A DNA stretch of 64,000 bases from Caenorhabditis remanei (Eukaryota > Nematoda > Chromadorea > Rhabditida > Rhabditidae). The position numbers and the translations under genes are program-made. Below the pieces are notes generated by a model. The model did no database searches and was not told where the DNA came from. It was given only the letters and a program-made list of their open reading frames with translations. The stretch spans positions 19,530,001 through 19,594,000 of the forward strand of contig NC_071332.1 of NCBI RefSeq assembly GCF_010183535.1, written 5' to 3'. Below are positions 63,521-64,000 of this stretch, piece after piece; positions within the stretch are counted from its first letter, which is position 1, and each line of letters begins with the position of its first letter.

Positions 63521-64000
63521 GCAACCACATGCTTCATCTATTTTGCTCTCTCTTTTTCCATCTGAAAGACGGAAAAAAGAAAAGAGGGTCCCCCCCCCCC
63601 CTCTCTCTCTGAAAGTCATGTGCCTAGTACATTGGGACTTTTTGAGACATTGGAGACCAGTTTGAGAGAAATAGAAATTGGTGTAGTTTGAACCGAATTT
63701 TCTGGGAGAATTGACCCTTAGGAAGTACTTTTTCGAAAAAATACGAAAATTTGAGTAAATGACGAAGTTTTGGTCGTTTTTAGTCAGGAAGACCTCCAGA
63801 GATCTGGAAAACACTAAAAATCTGGAAATTTTGAGTCTCAGAATTCAAATTTCAGCATTTTTTGATGATTTTCAGTCGTTTAAACTCTGAAATTCCTCGT
63901 GTAACAATAGAATCTGAAAGTCTGAAAATTCAGCTTAAATTTGACTATTTTACTGTATTTTTCAGTCCGGAATCTCAAATTTGACCATCTGGAGTCATTT
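63521..64000. other. Non-coding edge with C-run and CT tract
   Basis: A run of about 12 C followed by CTCTCTCTCT at 63590-63610. Otherwise AT-rich without a supported gene. Confidence 0.5.

Overview
The window looks like nuclear DNA of a free-living Caenorhabditis-type nematode. Introns are often only 40 to 60 bases, with GTAAG/GTGAG donors and TTTCAG acceptors. Genes carry AATAAA signals and acceptor sites directly before start codons, as expected for spliced leader trans-splicing. The gene families (PAN_3/CW plus C-type lectin proteins, two-domain CLECs, ONECUT homeobox, Rce1 protease) fit this genus, and most non-coding DNA is AT-rich fold-back and satellite repeat. The species cannot be fixed from the sequence alone.

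Layout. 1-13 kb: a fast-evolving cluster of secreted PAN_3 (CW) + C-type lectin genes made by repeated inverted duplication. Three copies look intact or intact as far as visible plus one partial at the edge (1-800 partial, 6182-7340, 10238-11367, 11808-12947). The others are broken: by a TTAA-flanked inverted-repeat element (1208-1833), by a premature stop at a shrunken intron (3419-4534), by an 8-bp-target-site element inside a coding exon (8544-8845), or by truncation next to a mariner (4559-5796). A small predicted membrane protein gene sits at 9801-10106. 13-21 kb: no confident protein gene. It holds fold-back elements and three copies of a promoter-like module with exon-like pieces on the minus strand.

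21.1-25.6 kb: a large palindrome whose arms each carry an intact, intronless ONECUT (CUT + homeodomain) gene, divergently arranged about a short spacer. 25.7-36.3 kb: two related small genes (25768-26031; 34615-36276) flank a tiny minus-strand membrane protein gene whose intron was invaded by a 5.4-kb gag-only LTR retrotransposon with apparently identical LTRs. 36.6-41.9 kb: a tandem pair of two-CTLD lectin genes on the minus strand; the left copy has a one-base frameshift, and the pair shares a near-identical tract including an intron. A tRNA-Cys lies between them. 43.1-47.1 kb: the eight-exon Rce1-type CAAX protease gene (fce-2 orthologue), its introns swollen by CGCGCC-rich repeats.

47-64 kb: no confident gene. 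The DNA is inverted and tandem repeats, a 22-bp minisatellite, a triplicated 476-bp unit, and two hAT-like elements with 8-bp target duplications whose interiors are built of simple repeats (59198-59693, 60824-61391).

The most notable items are the ONECUT palindrome, the related non-autonomous elements with CA(G/T)AGTT ends and 8-bp duplications, and the gag-only retrotransposon sitting inside a roughly 55-base intron.
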